A stretch of 38,922 nucleotides of DNA, taken from Planctomycetota bacterium (GTDB lineage: Bacteria; Planctomycetota; UBA1135; GCA-002686595). Each line of letters starts with the position of its first letter. Positions within the stretch are counted from its first letter, which is position 1. The stretch covers positions 1 to 38,922 of the forward strand of contig JANQEJ010000103.1 of the NCBI GenBank assembly GCA_028278425.1, given 5' to 3'. Shown here piece after piece: positions 24,595-33,900 of the stretch. The notes below the pieces were generated by a model, which was not told where the DNA came from, did not search any database, and worked only from the letters and a program-made list of their open reading frames with translations. The position numbers were made by a program, and so were the translations under genes.

Positions 24595-27500
24595 ATGCAA
24601 CTCCCGAACGTCGAGGACTTCTACCCCCTCTCCCCCCTCCAGCAGGGGCTGCTCTTCCACAGCCTCGCCGACCCCGAATCGGGGCTGTACTTCAACCAGA
24701 CGCTCTTGACGCTCCACGGGGAGCTCGACGTCGACGCCTTCCGCGCCGCCTGGCAACGCGTCGTCGACCGCCATCCGATCCTGCGCACCTTCTTCGTGTG
24801 GGAGGGCGTCGCGAAGCCGGTCCAGGTGGTGAAGCGCGACGCGGCGATGCCCTTCGACGTTCAGGACTGGAGGGGCGTCTCGGAGGCCGAGCGCGGGGAG
24901 CGCTTCGACGCCCTGCGCCGCGCCGACCTCGAGCGCGGCTTCGACCTCTCGCAGGCGCCGCTGATGCGCGCCGCGCTGCTCAAGCGGTCGGACGGAAGCC
25001 ACGACCTCTTCTGGACGTTCCACCACATCCTGCTCGACGGCTGGAGCATGTTCCGCGTGCTCGGCGAGGTCTTCGGCGAATACGACGCCGCGCAGAATGG
25101 CGTAGCCTTCCACCCCTCCGCCTCGCGCCCCTACCGCGACCACATCGTCTGGCTCAACCGGCAGAGCATGCCCCGGGCGGAGGCCTACTGGCGGCGAGCC
25201 CTGGCGGGCTTCGCCGCGCCGACCCCGCTGCCCGAGGACGCGCCGGCGGGCGCGGATGCCGACTTCGCCTCGGTGGAGGAGCGCCTCTCCGCGGAGACGA
25301 CGGCGGCGCTCGAGGCGCTCTGCAAGGAGCACCGCCTCACGCTCAACACGCTGCTGCAAGGCTCCTGGGCGCTCCTGCTCAGTCTGTACAGCGGCGAGCA
25401 GGACGTGCTCTTCGGCGGCATCGTTTCGGGCCGGCCCGCGGAGCTCGACGGCGTCGAAGCGATGGTGGGGCTCTTCATCAACACGCTCCCCATCCGCGTC
25501 CGCGCGCCGGGGTCGCGGCGTCTGCTCGACTGGCTGCGCGAGCTCCAGGCGGAGCAGGCGGAGATGCGCCAGTTCGAGTACAGCCCGCTGCTCGACGTGC
25601 AGGGCTGGAGCGAGGTCCCGCGCGGGACCCAGCTCTTCGACAGCATCTTCATGTTCGAGAACTACAAGAAGGACGCTCCGCTCGAGGCGCTGTCGCGGAC
25701 GCTCACCATCGGCGACGTGCACTGGTTCGAGCGGCACAACTTCCCGCTCGCCGCGGTCGTCGTGCCCGACGTCGAGCTGGAGCTGCGCCTCGTCTACCGC
25801 ACCGAGCGCTTCTCGGACGCCGCCGCGCGGCGGATGCTCGGGCACTGGTGCGCGCTGCTCGCCGGCATGGCGGGCCGGCCGGACGCGCGGCTCGACGAGC
25901 TCGAGCTCCTGACGCCGGAGGAACGGGAACGCATCCTCGCGAGCTGGAACGACACCGCGGCCGACGTCCCCGACGCCTGCGTGCACGTTCTCTTCGAAGC
26001 GCAGGTCGACCAACGGCCCGAGGCGGTCGCCGTCGTCCGCGGCGACCGCAAGCTCACCTACGGCGAGCTCGACGAGCGCGCGAACCGCCTGGCGCACCGC
26101 CTGCGCAAGCTCGGCATCGGCCCCGGCGAGCTCGTCGCGATCTGGACCGAGCGCACGCCCGAGATGATCGTGGGGATGCTCGCGACGTTGAAGGCCGGCG
26201 GCGCCTACGTGCCGCTCGACCCGGGATTGCCCGCGCGACGCCTCGCGTTCGTCCTCGGCGACGCGGACGTCCGCGTCGTGCTGACGCGCGCCGAGCTCGA
26301 GGGGACGCTGCCCGAGCACGACGCCGAGACGGTTGTGCTCGACCCCGGGTGGAAATCGATCGCCACCGAGAGCGCGGAGCGCCCCGAGCCGGCGGCGACG
26401 CCGCGCGACCTCGCGTACGTCATCTACACCTCCGGCTCGACCGGCGAGCCCAAGGGCGTCGAGCTCGAGCACGCCGGCCTCGTCAACCTGCTCACGTGGC
26501 ACCAGCGCGCTTACGACGTCGAGCCGGACGACCGCGCGACGCACCTCGCGGGTCTCGGCTTCGACGCCTCGGTGTGGGAGATGTGGCCGTACCTGGCCGC
26601 CGGAGCGAGCCTCCATCTCGTTGGCGACGAGGAGCGGCTCGATCCGAAGAAGCTCCTCGCGTACTTCGCCGAGCACCGCATCACGCAGGCCTTCGTCCCG
26701 ACGCCGATGGCCGAGGCGCTATTGCGCGAGGACGTGCCCGCGGACCTTCCGCTCAGGGTGATGCAGACCGGCGGCGACAAGCTGAACCGCGCCCCGGAGC
26801 GCGCGCTCCCCTTCCGCCTGGTCAACCACTACGGCCCGACCGAGTGCACCGTTGTCGCGACCGCGACCGAGGTGCCGCCGGATCCCGACGACGACGCCGC
26901 GCCGCCGATCGGGGGGCCGATCCAGAACACCCGCGCCCATCTCCTCGACCGCGCGCTGCGGCCGGTACCGGTCGGCGTGCCCGGCGAGCTCTACCTCGGC
27001 GGGCGCAGCCTCGCCCGCGGCTACCGTAACCGCCCCGCCATGACCGCGGAGAAGTTTGTCCCCGACCCCTTCGGCGGTCCCGGCGAGCGCCTCTACGCCA
27101 CCGGCGACCTCGCGCGCTGGCGGGACGACGGCCGCCTCGACTTCCTCGGCCGCATGGACGACCAGGTGAAGATCCGCGGCTACCGCATCGAGCTCGGCGA
27201 GATCGAGGTGACGCTCGGCAAGCATTCCGACGTGCGCGAAGCCGTGGTGCTCGCGCGCAAGGACTCCGCCGGCGAAAGCCACCTAGTCGCGTACGTCGTT
27301 GGACGGCCCGCGACCGCCGAGCTGCGCCGGTTCCTCCAGGAGCGCCTACCGGACTACATGGTGCCCGCCGCCTACGTCACGCTCGACGCGTTCCCGCTGA
27401 ACGCGAGCGGCAAGGTGGACCGGCGCGCGCTCCCGGCGCCGGAGACCGTCCGCCCGGCGCTCGCGACCGACTACGCGGCGCCCGCCGCAGAGATCGAGCA

Positions 27501-27798
27501 CGCGATCGCCGGCATCTGGCAGGACGTGCTCAACCTCGAGCGCGTCGGCGTCCACGACAACTTCTTCGACCTCGGCGGGCACTCGCTGCACCTGCTCCGC
27601 GTGCACAGCGCGCTCAAGTCGGACCTCGGCAGGGACGTCCCGATGGTCGCGATGTTCCAGTTCCCCACGGTGAGCACGCTGGCCAAACACCTCGGCGGCA
27701 AGGACGCGGAGCCGGAACCCGCGGAGGCCACCGCGGACCGCCGGGCCGGCAAGGAGCGGCTTCAGCGCCTGCAGCGGCGCCGGAAGCGCACGCCCTAG
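24595..27798 (+). CDS. Single-module nonribosomal peptide synthetase, C-A-T
   Basis: 1067 residues. The condensation domain (1-440) opens with YPLSPLQQGLLFHS and has an intact HHILLDG (His143-144 region). The adenylation domain (about 470-960) shows LTYGELDERANRLA, YTSGSTGEPKG (~610), NHYGPTECT, YATGDLARW, GRMDDQVKIRGYRIELGEIE and NASGKVDRR. The carrier domain has the phosphopantetheine serine in FFDLGGHSLHLL (~995). Reading the ten specificity positions by eye gives DAWFMTHVVK, closest to leucine-type DAWFLGNVVK (7 of 10), with the HVVK end also seen in proline codes; a hydrophobic substrate is likely but uncertain. There is no thioesterase or epimerase; the protein ends in a basic tail (RLQRLQRRRKRTP). 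It must work in trans with other modules, presumably those on the facing operon. Confidence 0.93.
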   Translation: MQLPNVEDFYPLSPLQQGLLFHSLADPESGLYFNQTLLTLHGELDVDAFRAAWQRVVDRHPILRTFFVWEGVAKPVQVVKRDAAMPFDVQDWRGVSEAERGERFDALRRADLERGFDLSQAPLMRAALLKRSDGSHDLFWTFHHILLDGWSMFRVLGEVFGEYDAAQNGVAFHPSASRPYRDHIVWLNRQSMPRAEAYWRRALAGFAAPTPLPEDAPAGADADFASVEERLSAETTAALEALCKEHRLTLNTLLQGSWALLLSLYSGEQDVLFGGIVSGRPAELDGVEAMVGLFINTLPIRVRAPGSRRLLDWLRELQAEQAEMRQFEYSPLLDVQGWSEVPRGTQLFDSIFMFENYKKDAPLEALSRTLTIGDVHWFERHNFPLAAVVVPDVELELRLVYRTERFSDAAARRMLGHWCALLAGMAGRPDARLDELELLTPEERERILASWNDTAADVPDACVHVLFEAQVDQRPEAVAVVRGDRKLTYGELDERANRLAHRLRKLGIGPGELVAIWTERTPEMIVGMLATLKAGGAYVPLDPGLPARRLAFVLGDADVRVVLTRAELEGTLPEHDAETVVLDPGWKSIATESAERPEPAATPRDLAYVIYTSGSTGEPKGVELEHAGLVNLLTWHQRAYDVEPDDRATHLAGLGFDASVWEMWPYLAAGASLHLVGDEERLDPKKLLAYFAEHRITQAFVPTPMAEALLREDVPADLPLRVMQTGGDKLNRAPERALPFRLVNHYGPTECTVVATATEVPPDPDDDAAPPIGGPIQNTRAHLLDRALRPVPVGVPGELYLGGRSLARGYRNRPAMTAEKFVPDPFGGPGERLYATGDLARWRDDGRLDFLGRMDDQVKIRGYRIELGEIEVTLGKHSDVREAVVLARKDSAGESHLVAYVVGRPATAELRRFLQERLPDYMVPAAYVTLDAFPLNASGKVDRRALPAPETVRPALATDYAAPAAEIEHAIAGIWQDVLNLERVGVHDNFFDLGGHSLHLLRVHSALKSDLGRDVPMVAMFQFPTVSTLAKHLGGKDAEPEPAEATADRRAGKERLQRLQRRRKRTP

Positions 27799-27913
27799 TT
27801 CATGCTTCGGCAATCCTAGAAGGGAGCCAAGCTGTTCAGGGTCGCGGTTCCCTCGCGGAGCCCCACGGGCGAATATGATCAACGTGCGGACAGAGCTACA
27901 TCGGTAACGTCTT

Positions 27914-28132
27914 TCAAGGAAGGAGCCGCAAGACTTCCCGCTCCCCGTCGGGAGATTCAAACACCACTCGACCTCCTCCCTGGCGAAAAACCAAAAGCTC
28001 CTGATAGACCGCTAGTGCCTTCCTCACAGTCTCATGGAGAGACTCAGACTCACTCAGCTCTTGCAGATGACGCAGCCGCCCCATTACTTGATCCGATAGT
28101 GCGAGGTTGAGGCGGTGACGATCTTGCTTCAT
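27914..28132 (-). CDS. Ribbon-helix-helix DNA-binding protein
   Basis: 72 residues. The N-terminal strand (RHRLNLALSD) and two helices (QVMGRLRHLQELSES and LHETVRKALAVYQELL) have the spacing of the ribbon-helix-helix fold of antitoxins and small repressors; a beta-hairpin tail (GGRVVFESPDGEREVLRLL) follows. Codons ending in A or T are far more frequent than in neighbouring genes, suggesting recent acquisition. The ATG lies inside the end of the upstream membrane-protein frame. It could autoregulate the pair. Confidence 0.7.
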   Translation of the reverse strand: MKQDRHRLNLALSDQVMGRLRHLQELSESESLHETVRKALAVYQELLVFRQGGGRVVFESPDGEREVLRLLP

Positions 28133-28340
28133 GGATGCATAGCGCGGTTATTGCGACAATGCCTGCGATGCCAACAATAGTTGACCCTGTGGCGAGCACC
28201 GATGAGGCCGCCACGAAGGCGACGACCATGCGTCGACTGACCGAACTCGCACGGCGCCGAAAGCGCCGGATCCCGTCCGAATGGACGGTCGCCTCGATCT
28301 CTTCAAACTCTTTCCAATTGGGGATTCGCTCTTTCGCCAT
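28050..28340 (-). CDS. Small membrane protein overlapping the RHH gene
   Basis: 96 residues from the ATG at 28340; a GTG four codons upstream is the alternative. A charged N-terminus (MAKERIPNWKEFEEIEATV) is followed by an Arg-rich stretch and a long hydrophobic region (VVAFVAASSVLATGSTIVGIAGIVAITALCI in pieces). The last ~25 residues overlap the RHH gene in another frame by 83 bases and look like out-of-frame translation, so the original stop may have been lost or shifted. Whether it pairs functionally with the RHH protein is inference; no toxin family is recognised. Confidence 0.5.
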   Translation of the reverse strand: MAKERIPNWKEFEEIEATVHSDGIRRFRRRASSVSRRMVVAFVAASSVLATGSTIVGIAGIVAITALCIHEARSSPPQPRTIGSSNGAAASSARAE

Positions 28341-28945
28341 GCCTCTGACCACGCCTTTGGGACTCCACTGACAAGAAGCCGTTTCGCGGGGTCAGATGCG
28401 GCATCAGGCTCACCTTCGAGGTTCGATCTGCCGCGGCAAGTCCGAATGAGCGCTAGGCAAGTTGTGGTCTCTGCAGTGCGCGAAGGGGGCGAGAGCGATC
28501 CGCTTGTACACGTTGCAACTCCGGCAAGGAAGCGTCGCCAACGCGCACCGGCTTCGCGAAGTCTCGCCGCGAAAAGCTTGAGCATCGCGGAGTGAAGGCG
28601 CGCCATCGAGCGAGAGCGACTACCGTCGCGCCGGAACATTTCCCGGATATGTACGCTCCGGTAGGCCTGAGCCGCCGACCAACGGTTGAAGTCCCGGTAG
28701 TACTTCTCGACGGCGTAGGAGCTCAGGACCTTGCCGCCACATACTGCCGCAACCGTGGTGCCCAACTCCTCGGTCGCCGCGACAGGGATGTCGGACCGTC
28801 CGATGCGGCGGAACTGCACCAAGACCGAGCGTGCTCGACGTCGACGCCGTTCCCGCAGGGCACGAGCGTACGCCTCTTGACCGTGTGCACTCGACTTCAG
28901 GAGCCGTGTTGCGATTGCCGCCATTCTGCTGGCCGGACCATTCAC
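28148..28945 (-). CDS. Doubtful or decaying ORF behind a strong promoter
   Basis: The GTG at 28945 is seven bases after a TATATT box. The first ~100 residues look protein-like (SDIPVAATEELG, VCGGKVLSSYAVEKYYRDF, NRWSAAQAYRS), but the remainder is Arg/Ser-rich, unlike natural protein, and overlaps the membrane-protein gene from 28340 down on the same strand. It may be a 5' gene fragment that has lost its frame, or the interval 28353-28945 may be a non-coding transcript. I do not recognise any family. Confidence 0.25.
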   Translation of the reverse strand: MNGPASRMAAIATRLLKSSAHGQEAYARALRERRRRRARSVLVQFRRIGRSDIPVAATEELGTTVAAVCGGKVLSSYAVEKYYRDFNRWSAAQAYRSVHIREMFRRDGSRSRSMARLHSAMLKLFAARLREAGARWRRFLAGVATCTSGSLSPPSRTAETTTCLALIRTCRGRSNLEGEPDAASDPAKRLLVSGVPKAWSEAWRKSESPIGKSLKRSRRPSIRTGSGAFGAVRVRSVDAWSSPSWRPHRCSPQGQLLLASQALSQ

Positions 28946-28952
28946 CGAGCCG

Positions 28953-28982
28953 AATATACACACATCGTGCGCCGCGAGTCAA
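28953..28982 (-). promoter_or_regulatory. Consensus-like sigma-70 promoter
   Basis: On the minus strand TTGACT, an 18-base spacer and TATATT give the best housekeeping-type promoter in the window, with a start expected near 28946. It points toward the doubtful ORF, the small membrane protein and the RHH gene. Confidence 0.6.
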
Positions 28983-29076
28983 CCACCCTCTTTTGGGCTA
29001 GCGCTCATGCCCGCGGGCGCGACCGAGAGCTCTCGCGAGTGCATCAGCCAAACCTGGCGGTGAGACGCCGCGACGC

Positions 29077-30042
29077 TCAGGGGTCCAACCACTCCAGCTT
29101 CCGCCCCACCCACCGCCAGTGCGCGAGCTGCAGCGCGCGGTGAAGCTTCTTCTCCAAGAACGCCAGCGGCGGCTCGGTCAGGTCGCGGAAGAGGACGCGG
29201 AAGGGTTTGCTCGAGGGCTTCGCGGTGAGCTCGTAGCCGAGCTTCTCCATCAGGTCGCCGGCGAGGTACTCGATGACGCGCACGTCGCCGCTCGAGAGCT
29301 CCTCGCGCCAGCCGCCGGCCGGGACCTTGCGGACGAAGTCCTTCGGGAGCTCCTTGGTCTCCTTCACCTTGTCCTTGGTGCTCGCGGCGAGGGCGCGCTC
29401 GGCGAAGCCCTCCTCGGCGTTGAGGCCCAGCCAGGCGAGAACGCGCTCGAGCTCCGACGGGCCCTTGTCCTTCAGGTCCTCGTAGCGCACCTCGAGGTAG
29501 TTCTCCGTCTTCTCCCGGATCGCGAGCGAGGTCTCGACGTCCTTCCTCCAGTACCGCGCGCCGTCCACCGGCTGGCGCGGAAACTCCCACTTCGCCCACG
29601 TGGCGCCGCGGTGCGAGCAGAAGACGCTGCGCGGGTCGCGCACGACGTGCAGGAAGTACGCGTCCGGGAAGAGCTTCAGGATGAAGTCCGCGAGATGACC
29701 GTTCTCCGGCGTCTTGTCGACCACGACCTCCACGCCGGGCCGCAGGCTCGCGACGCGCGCGAGGATGCCGTCCGCCACGGGGGCGAGGAGCGGGTAGAGC
29801 TCATCCTCCGGTAGCACCTCGGCCAGGCGGAGGTTGTCTTCCTTCGAGGTACGCGGCCGGTCCGACAGCGGGTCGATGAGGAAGGCGTACTCCGCCTTGT
29901 TCCGGTACCAGTCGCGCATCCGGATCAGGTAGTCGAAGACCTTCGCGTGCTGGAACGTGGCCACCTTGGCGTGCTGCGCCAGGAGGAACGTGGTCCAGGT
30001 CGACCCGCTGCGCGGGCAGCCGACGAGGAAGACGCGCTTCAC
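29077..30042 (-). CDS. PAPS-dependent sulfotransferase
   Basis: 321 residues from a GTG start that overlaps the preceding stop (GTGA). The 5'-phosphosulfate loop is VFLVGCPRSGSTWT at residues 4-17, and the 3'-phosphate-binding strand is FLHVVRDPRSVFCSHR near 135; VRYEDLKDK and a Trp-rich C-terminus follow. Enzymes of this family move sulfate from PAPS to hydroxyl or amine groups. As the last gene of the operon it is probably a tailoring enzyme, sulfating the peptide-polyketide product or an intermediate. Confidence 0.88.
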   Translation of the reverse strand: MKRVFLVGCPRSGSTWTTFLLAQHAKVATFQHAKVFDYLIRMRDWYRNKAEYAFLIDPLSDRPRTSKEDNLRLAEVLPEDELYPLLAPVADGILARVASLRPGVEVVVDKTPENGHLADFILKLFPDAYFLHVVRDPRSVFCSHRGATWAKWEFPRQPVDGARYWRKDVETSLAIREKTENYLEVRYEDLKDKGPSELERVLAWLGLNAEEGFAERALAASTKDKVKETKELPKDFVRKVPAGGWREELSSGDVRVIEYLAGDLMEKLGYELTAKPSSKPFRVLFRDLTEPPLAFLEKKLHRALQLAHWRWVGRKLEWLDP

Positions 30043-30932
30043 TCCGCGGCCGCCCCCACGGTCTCGCGCGCCCACTCGCGCACGATGTCGACCAGCTCGT
30101 CCTGGCTCCAGCGCAGCGTGAAGAGGTGGTTCGACCCGCGGATCACCTCGAAGCGCGAGTTCTCGTCGGTCTCGACGTCGCGCACCTTGTCGCCGAGCAG
30201 GGCGTGGAAGTAGTCGAGGCCCTCGTCGCCCTCGCAGTAGAGGTGGAAGAGCCGCACCCCGCGCCGCGTCAGAGCGCGCAGGTCGGCGAGCACGTCGGGG
30301 ATCTCCGGCGGCGCCTCGCGGTTGCGCCGCCCGCGCAGCGCCTCGAGCGGGCTGCCGAACATCATTCGGAGAATCCGCTTCGGCTCGAGCTGGCCCTGGA
30401 TCGCCTTGCGCCAGTTCTTCGAGCGGAACGAGCTCCTGAGCGCGATCCGCCACGAGTGGCGCGCGAGCGTGCGCGCGCGCAGGTGGTCGGTGAGCTCCAG
30501 GTCGTCGCCGTGGAGATGGGCCTGGCCGTTGATCATCACGGCGCCGACGACGCGCTCGTCCTCCTGCGCCGTGAGGTAGGAGCTCATCGCGCCGGAGCAG
30601 ATGCCGACCAGGACGAAGCTTTCGGCGCCGTGCCTCTCCGCCAGGAGGTCCATCGCCTCCTTCGTCTCGACGACGACGCTCTGGATCGCGGGCAGGTTGT
30701 CGCCGCGCACGGCGCTGTCGCCGAGGCCGGAGAAGTCGAAGCGCAGCGTGCAGAAGCCGTCCTCCGCGAGCGCGCGCGCCATGCGCACGTGCAGCCGGTT
30801 GGGCCCGACGCGGTGCGTCACCCCCGCGTTCAGGAAGAGGAAGGCCGGGCGCGCCGGATCGGTTTGCTCGGGCGTGGCGACGACGCCGACGAGCGACCCG
30901 TCCGCGCCGAAGAGGACCGCCTCTTCGTTCAA
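30039..30932 (-). CDS. Alpha/beta hydrolase with a cysteine at the nucleophile position
   Basis: 297 residues. The start is TTG overlapping the stop of the NRPS gene (TTGA); no ATG or GTG fits as well. The fold is clear: FLFLNAGVTHRVGPNRLHV, LRFDFSGLGDSA (after strand 4), and the nucleophile elbow VLVGICSGAMSS near residue 110, where G-I-C-S-G places Cys where Ser is usual. An acid (in HLYCEGDEGLDYF) and a late His (IRGSNHLFTL) complete a possible Cys-His-Asp/Glu triad. It resembles the C-terminal domain of the NRPS just upstream. A thioesterase or acyl-transfer role releasing or editing the chain is inferred. Confidence 0.8.
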   Translation of the reverse strand: MNEEAVLFGADGSLVGVVATPEQTDPARPAFLFLNAGVTHRVGPNRLHVRMARALAEDGFCTLRFDFSGLGDSAVRGDNLPAIQSVVVETKEAMDLLAERHGAESFVLVGICSGAMSSYLTAQEDERVVGAVMINGQAHLHGDDLELTDHLRARTLARHSWRIALRSSFRSKNWRKAIQGQLEPKRILRMMFGSPLEALRGRRNREAPPEIPDVLADLRALTRRGVRLFHLYCEGDEGLDYFHALLGDKVRDVETDENSRFEVIRGSNHLFTLRWSQDELVDIVREWARETVGAAAE

Positions 30933-33900
30933 CCGCCCGCCCCCTTCACACCTTCGCGTTCGGCGATCCAGTCGACCACGGCCTCGAGCACCTGGCGCGG
31001 CACGTGCACCTTGCCGAAGTCCTCGATCCACACCCAGAGGTGCGGGTTGGAGAACCGCTGGAGCTCGACGTCGGCGCCGAGGCTCGCGAGCCTCGCGCGC
31101 AGCGGCGCCTGCGCGACGCTCTCGTTGCTCTCGATGACGAGCACGCGCGGCGCCGGGGGTCGATCGAGCGCGAGCAGATCGACCGTCGCGAGGTCGGTGC
31201 GCAACGCGGCCGGCAGCGCGAAACCGAGGATCTCCTCGGGCCCGCCGTTCCACCGTGGGGTGACGTGTGCGTAGCCCTCCATGCTCTTGTGCAGGCCACG
31301 GAGCTCCTCGACGTAGGCGGACCCGCTCAGCACCGGGTCCCAGAGCACGAGCGCCTCCGCGTCGCCGCCCGCCAGCGCGGCCAGCGTGCCGCCGAGACGC
31401 GTTCCCATCAGCACGACCTTCGACACGCCCGCGCGCGCCCGCAGCTCGCCGGCGGCGGCGCGCACGTCGTCGACCCAGCGCTCGACGCGCCACCCCTCCT
31501 CGTCCCCGGCGGAGTCGCCGCAGCCGTGGAAGTCGAAGCGCAGGGCGGGAAAGCCCGCCTCGGCCAGGAGCAGCGCGAGCTGGCGGAACGGTCGGTGGAA
31601 CTGGATGTACTCGTGGCCGAGCGGGTAGCAGAGCACCACGCCGGTGTCCCCCGCGGGCGTCGCGGGTCGGTGCAGGCAGCCGAAGAGCGACGAGCCGAAG
31701 TAGAAGGGCTCCAGCCTCGGCTCCGCGCCGGCGACTTCGACCGGCGCTTCCGCCGGCGCCCCGCCGAGCTTCTCCTCGCACAGCGCCGCGAGCTGGCCCA
31801 GCGTCGGCATCACGAGGTCGCCCGGCGAGAGCTTCACGCCGAGCTTCTTCTTCAGGTCGCCGATGACCGGCATGAGGAGCAGCGAGTGCCCGCCGAGATC
31901 GAAGAAGTTGTCGCGCACGCCGACGCGCTCGAGGTTGAGCACCGCCTGCCAGACGTCCGCGATCTGCGTCTCGACCTCCGTGCGCGGCGCGACGAAGCCG
32001 CGCTCATGCTCGGGGCGCGCGCCCTCGGGCGCGGGCAGTCCCCGGCGATCGATCTTGCCGTTGGGCGTCCGCGGCAGGGCGTCGAGCCGCACGAAGGTCG
32101 CCGGCACCATGTAGTCCGGCAGCCCCTCTTTGAGGAACGCGCGCAGCTCGCCGGCGCCGGGGAAGCGCTCCTCCGACGCGACGACGTAGGCGACGAGCCG
32201 CTTGTCGCCCGGCGCGTCCTCGCGCGCGACGACGACCGTCTCGTCGACGGCGTCGTGCCGCGCGAGCGAGACCTCGATCTCGCCGAGCTCGATCCGGAAG
32301 CCGCGCAGCTTCACCTGGTGGTCGACGCGGCCGAGGATCTCGAGCGTCCCGTCGGTGCGGTAGCGCGCCAGGTCGCCGGTGCGGTACATCCGCGCGCCGG
32401 GCGAATCGCGGAACGGATCGGGCACGAAGCGCTCGGCGGTCAGCGCGGGACGCGCGCTGTAGCCGCGCGCGAGCCCGTCGCCGCCGATGTAGAGCTCGCC
32501 GGTGACGCCGACCGGCACGCGGTGCAGGCGGTCGTCGAGCACGTGGACCTGCGTGTTGCCGATGGGCTTGCCGACGGTCAGCGGCGCGCCGAGCTCGACG
32601 CGTCCCGTCGTCGACCAGATCGTCGTCTCCGTCGGCCCGTACATGTTCCAGAGCTCGCCGCAGAGCGGGCGCAGCTCCTCCGCGAGCTCCGGCGGCAGGG
32701 CCTCGCCGCCGCAGAGCGCCTTCAGGCCCGCATTCCCCGTCCAGCCCGATTGGATGAGGAGCCGCCACGTCGCCGGGGTCGCCTGGAGAACCGTCGCGCC
32801 GCTCGCGCGCAGGAGCGCGATCAGCTTCTCGCCGTCGCTGGCCTCCTCGCGCGTCGCGACGACCAGCTCCGCGCCTTCGATCAGCGGCAGGTAGAGCTCC
32901 AGCCCCGCGATGTCGAACGACAGCGTCGTCACCGCGACGAGCACGTCGTCCGCGCCGAGCCCCGGCTCGCGCGCCATCGAATCGAGAAAGTTCACGAGCG
33001 CGGCGTGGCCGACCTCGACCCCCTTCGGCTTGCCGGTGGAGCCGGACGTGTAGATGACGTAGGCGAGGTCGCCGCCGGCGAGCTCGGCGTCGGGCGTGCC
33101 GTCGTCCGCGCCCGCGTCGTCGTCGAGCAAGAGAACGCGCGCGCCGTGCTCGGGCAGCTCGCCCGCGAGCGCGCGCTCGGTGACGAGCACCGCGGCGCCG
33201 GCGTCCGCGAGGATGTAGCCGATCCGCGCGCGCGGGTAGGCGGGGTCGAGCGGCACGTAGGCCGCGCCGGTCTTCATCGTCGCGAGGAGCACCGCGACCA
33301 TGTCGGCCGAGCACTCGACGCAGACCGCCACGCGCGTGCCCGGCGCGGCGCCGAGCCTGCGCAGCGCGCCGGCGAGACGCCGCGCGCGCGCGTCGAGCTC
33401 CCCGTAGGTGAGCGCGCTCGCGCCGCAGCGGACCGCCACCCCGTCCGGCTTCTCCGCCGCCCGGGCCGCGACGCGCTGGTGCACGAAGCCGTCGCCCACC
33501 GCCGCGGCGGTTTCGTTGAACCCGTCGAGCAGCGCCGCCTCCGCCGCCGCCAGGACCGGAAGGTCGCCGAGGCGCCGCTCCGGGTCCTCGACCATGGCGC
33601 CGAGCAGCACGGCGAGGTTCGCGCCGAGCCGCGCGATCGCGTCCGCCTCGAAGCGGTTCACGTCGTAGTCGAGCCGCACCTCGAGCCGCGGCGCCGGCAC
33701 GATGGTCGCCATCAGCGGCAGGCCGGGCGTGCCGTGGTGTCCGCGCACGTCGCGGACCGCGAGGCCGGGGCTCCACTCGCTCGCGGTCAGGTCGCCCGAC
33801 CAGTTTTCGAAGACGAGAAAGCTCTCGAAGAGCGGAAGGCCGGCCTGCACCTCGCTCCAGCTCTTCACCTCGACCAGCGGGCAGTACTCGAACTCGCGCT

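Noticed and set aside
29009..29039. Dense short palindromes (GCCCGCGGGC, CGAGAGCTCTCG, CTCGCGAG) downstream of the operon
   Set aside because: They are plausible as a terminator of the NRPS operon, but there is no T-tract and short GC palindromes are common in this composition.
28592..29143. 183-codon plus-strand frame in the island between NRPS units
   Set aside because: No ribosome site, low-complexity composition and many Cys/His/Arg without pattern; the minus strand has a better promoter.
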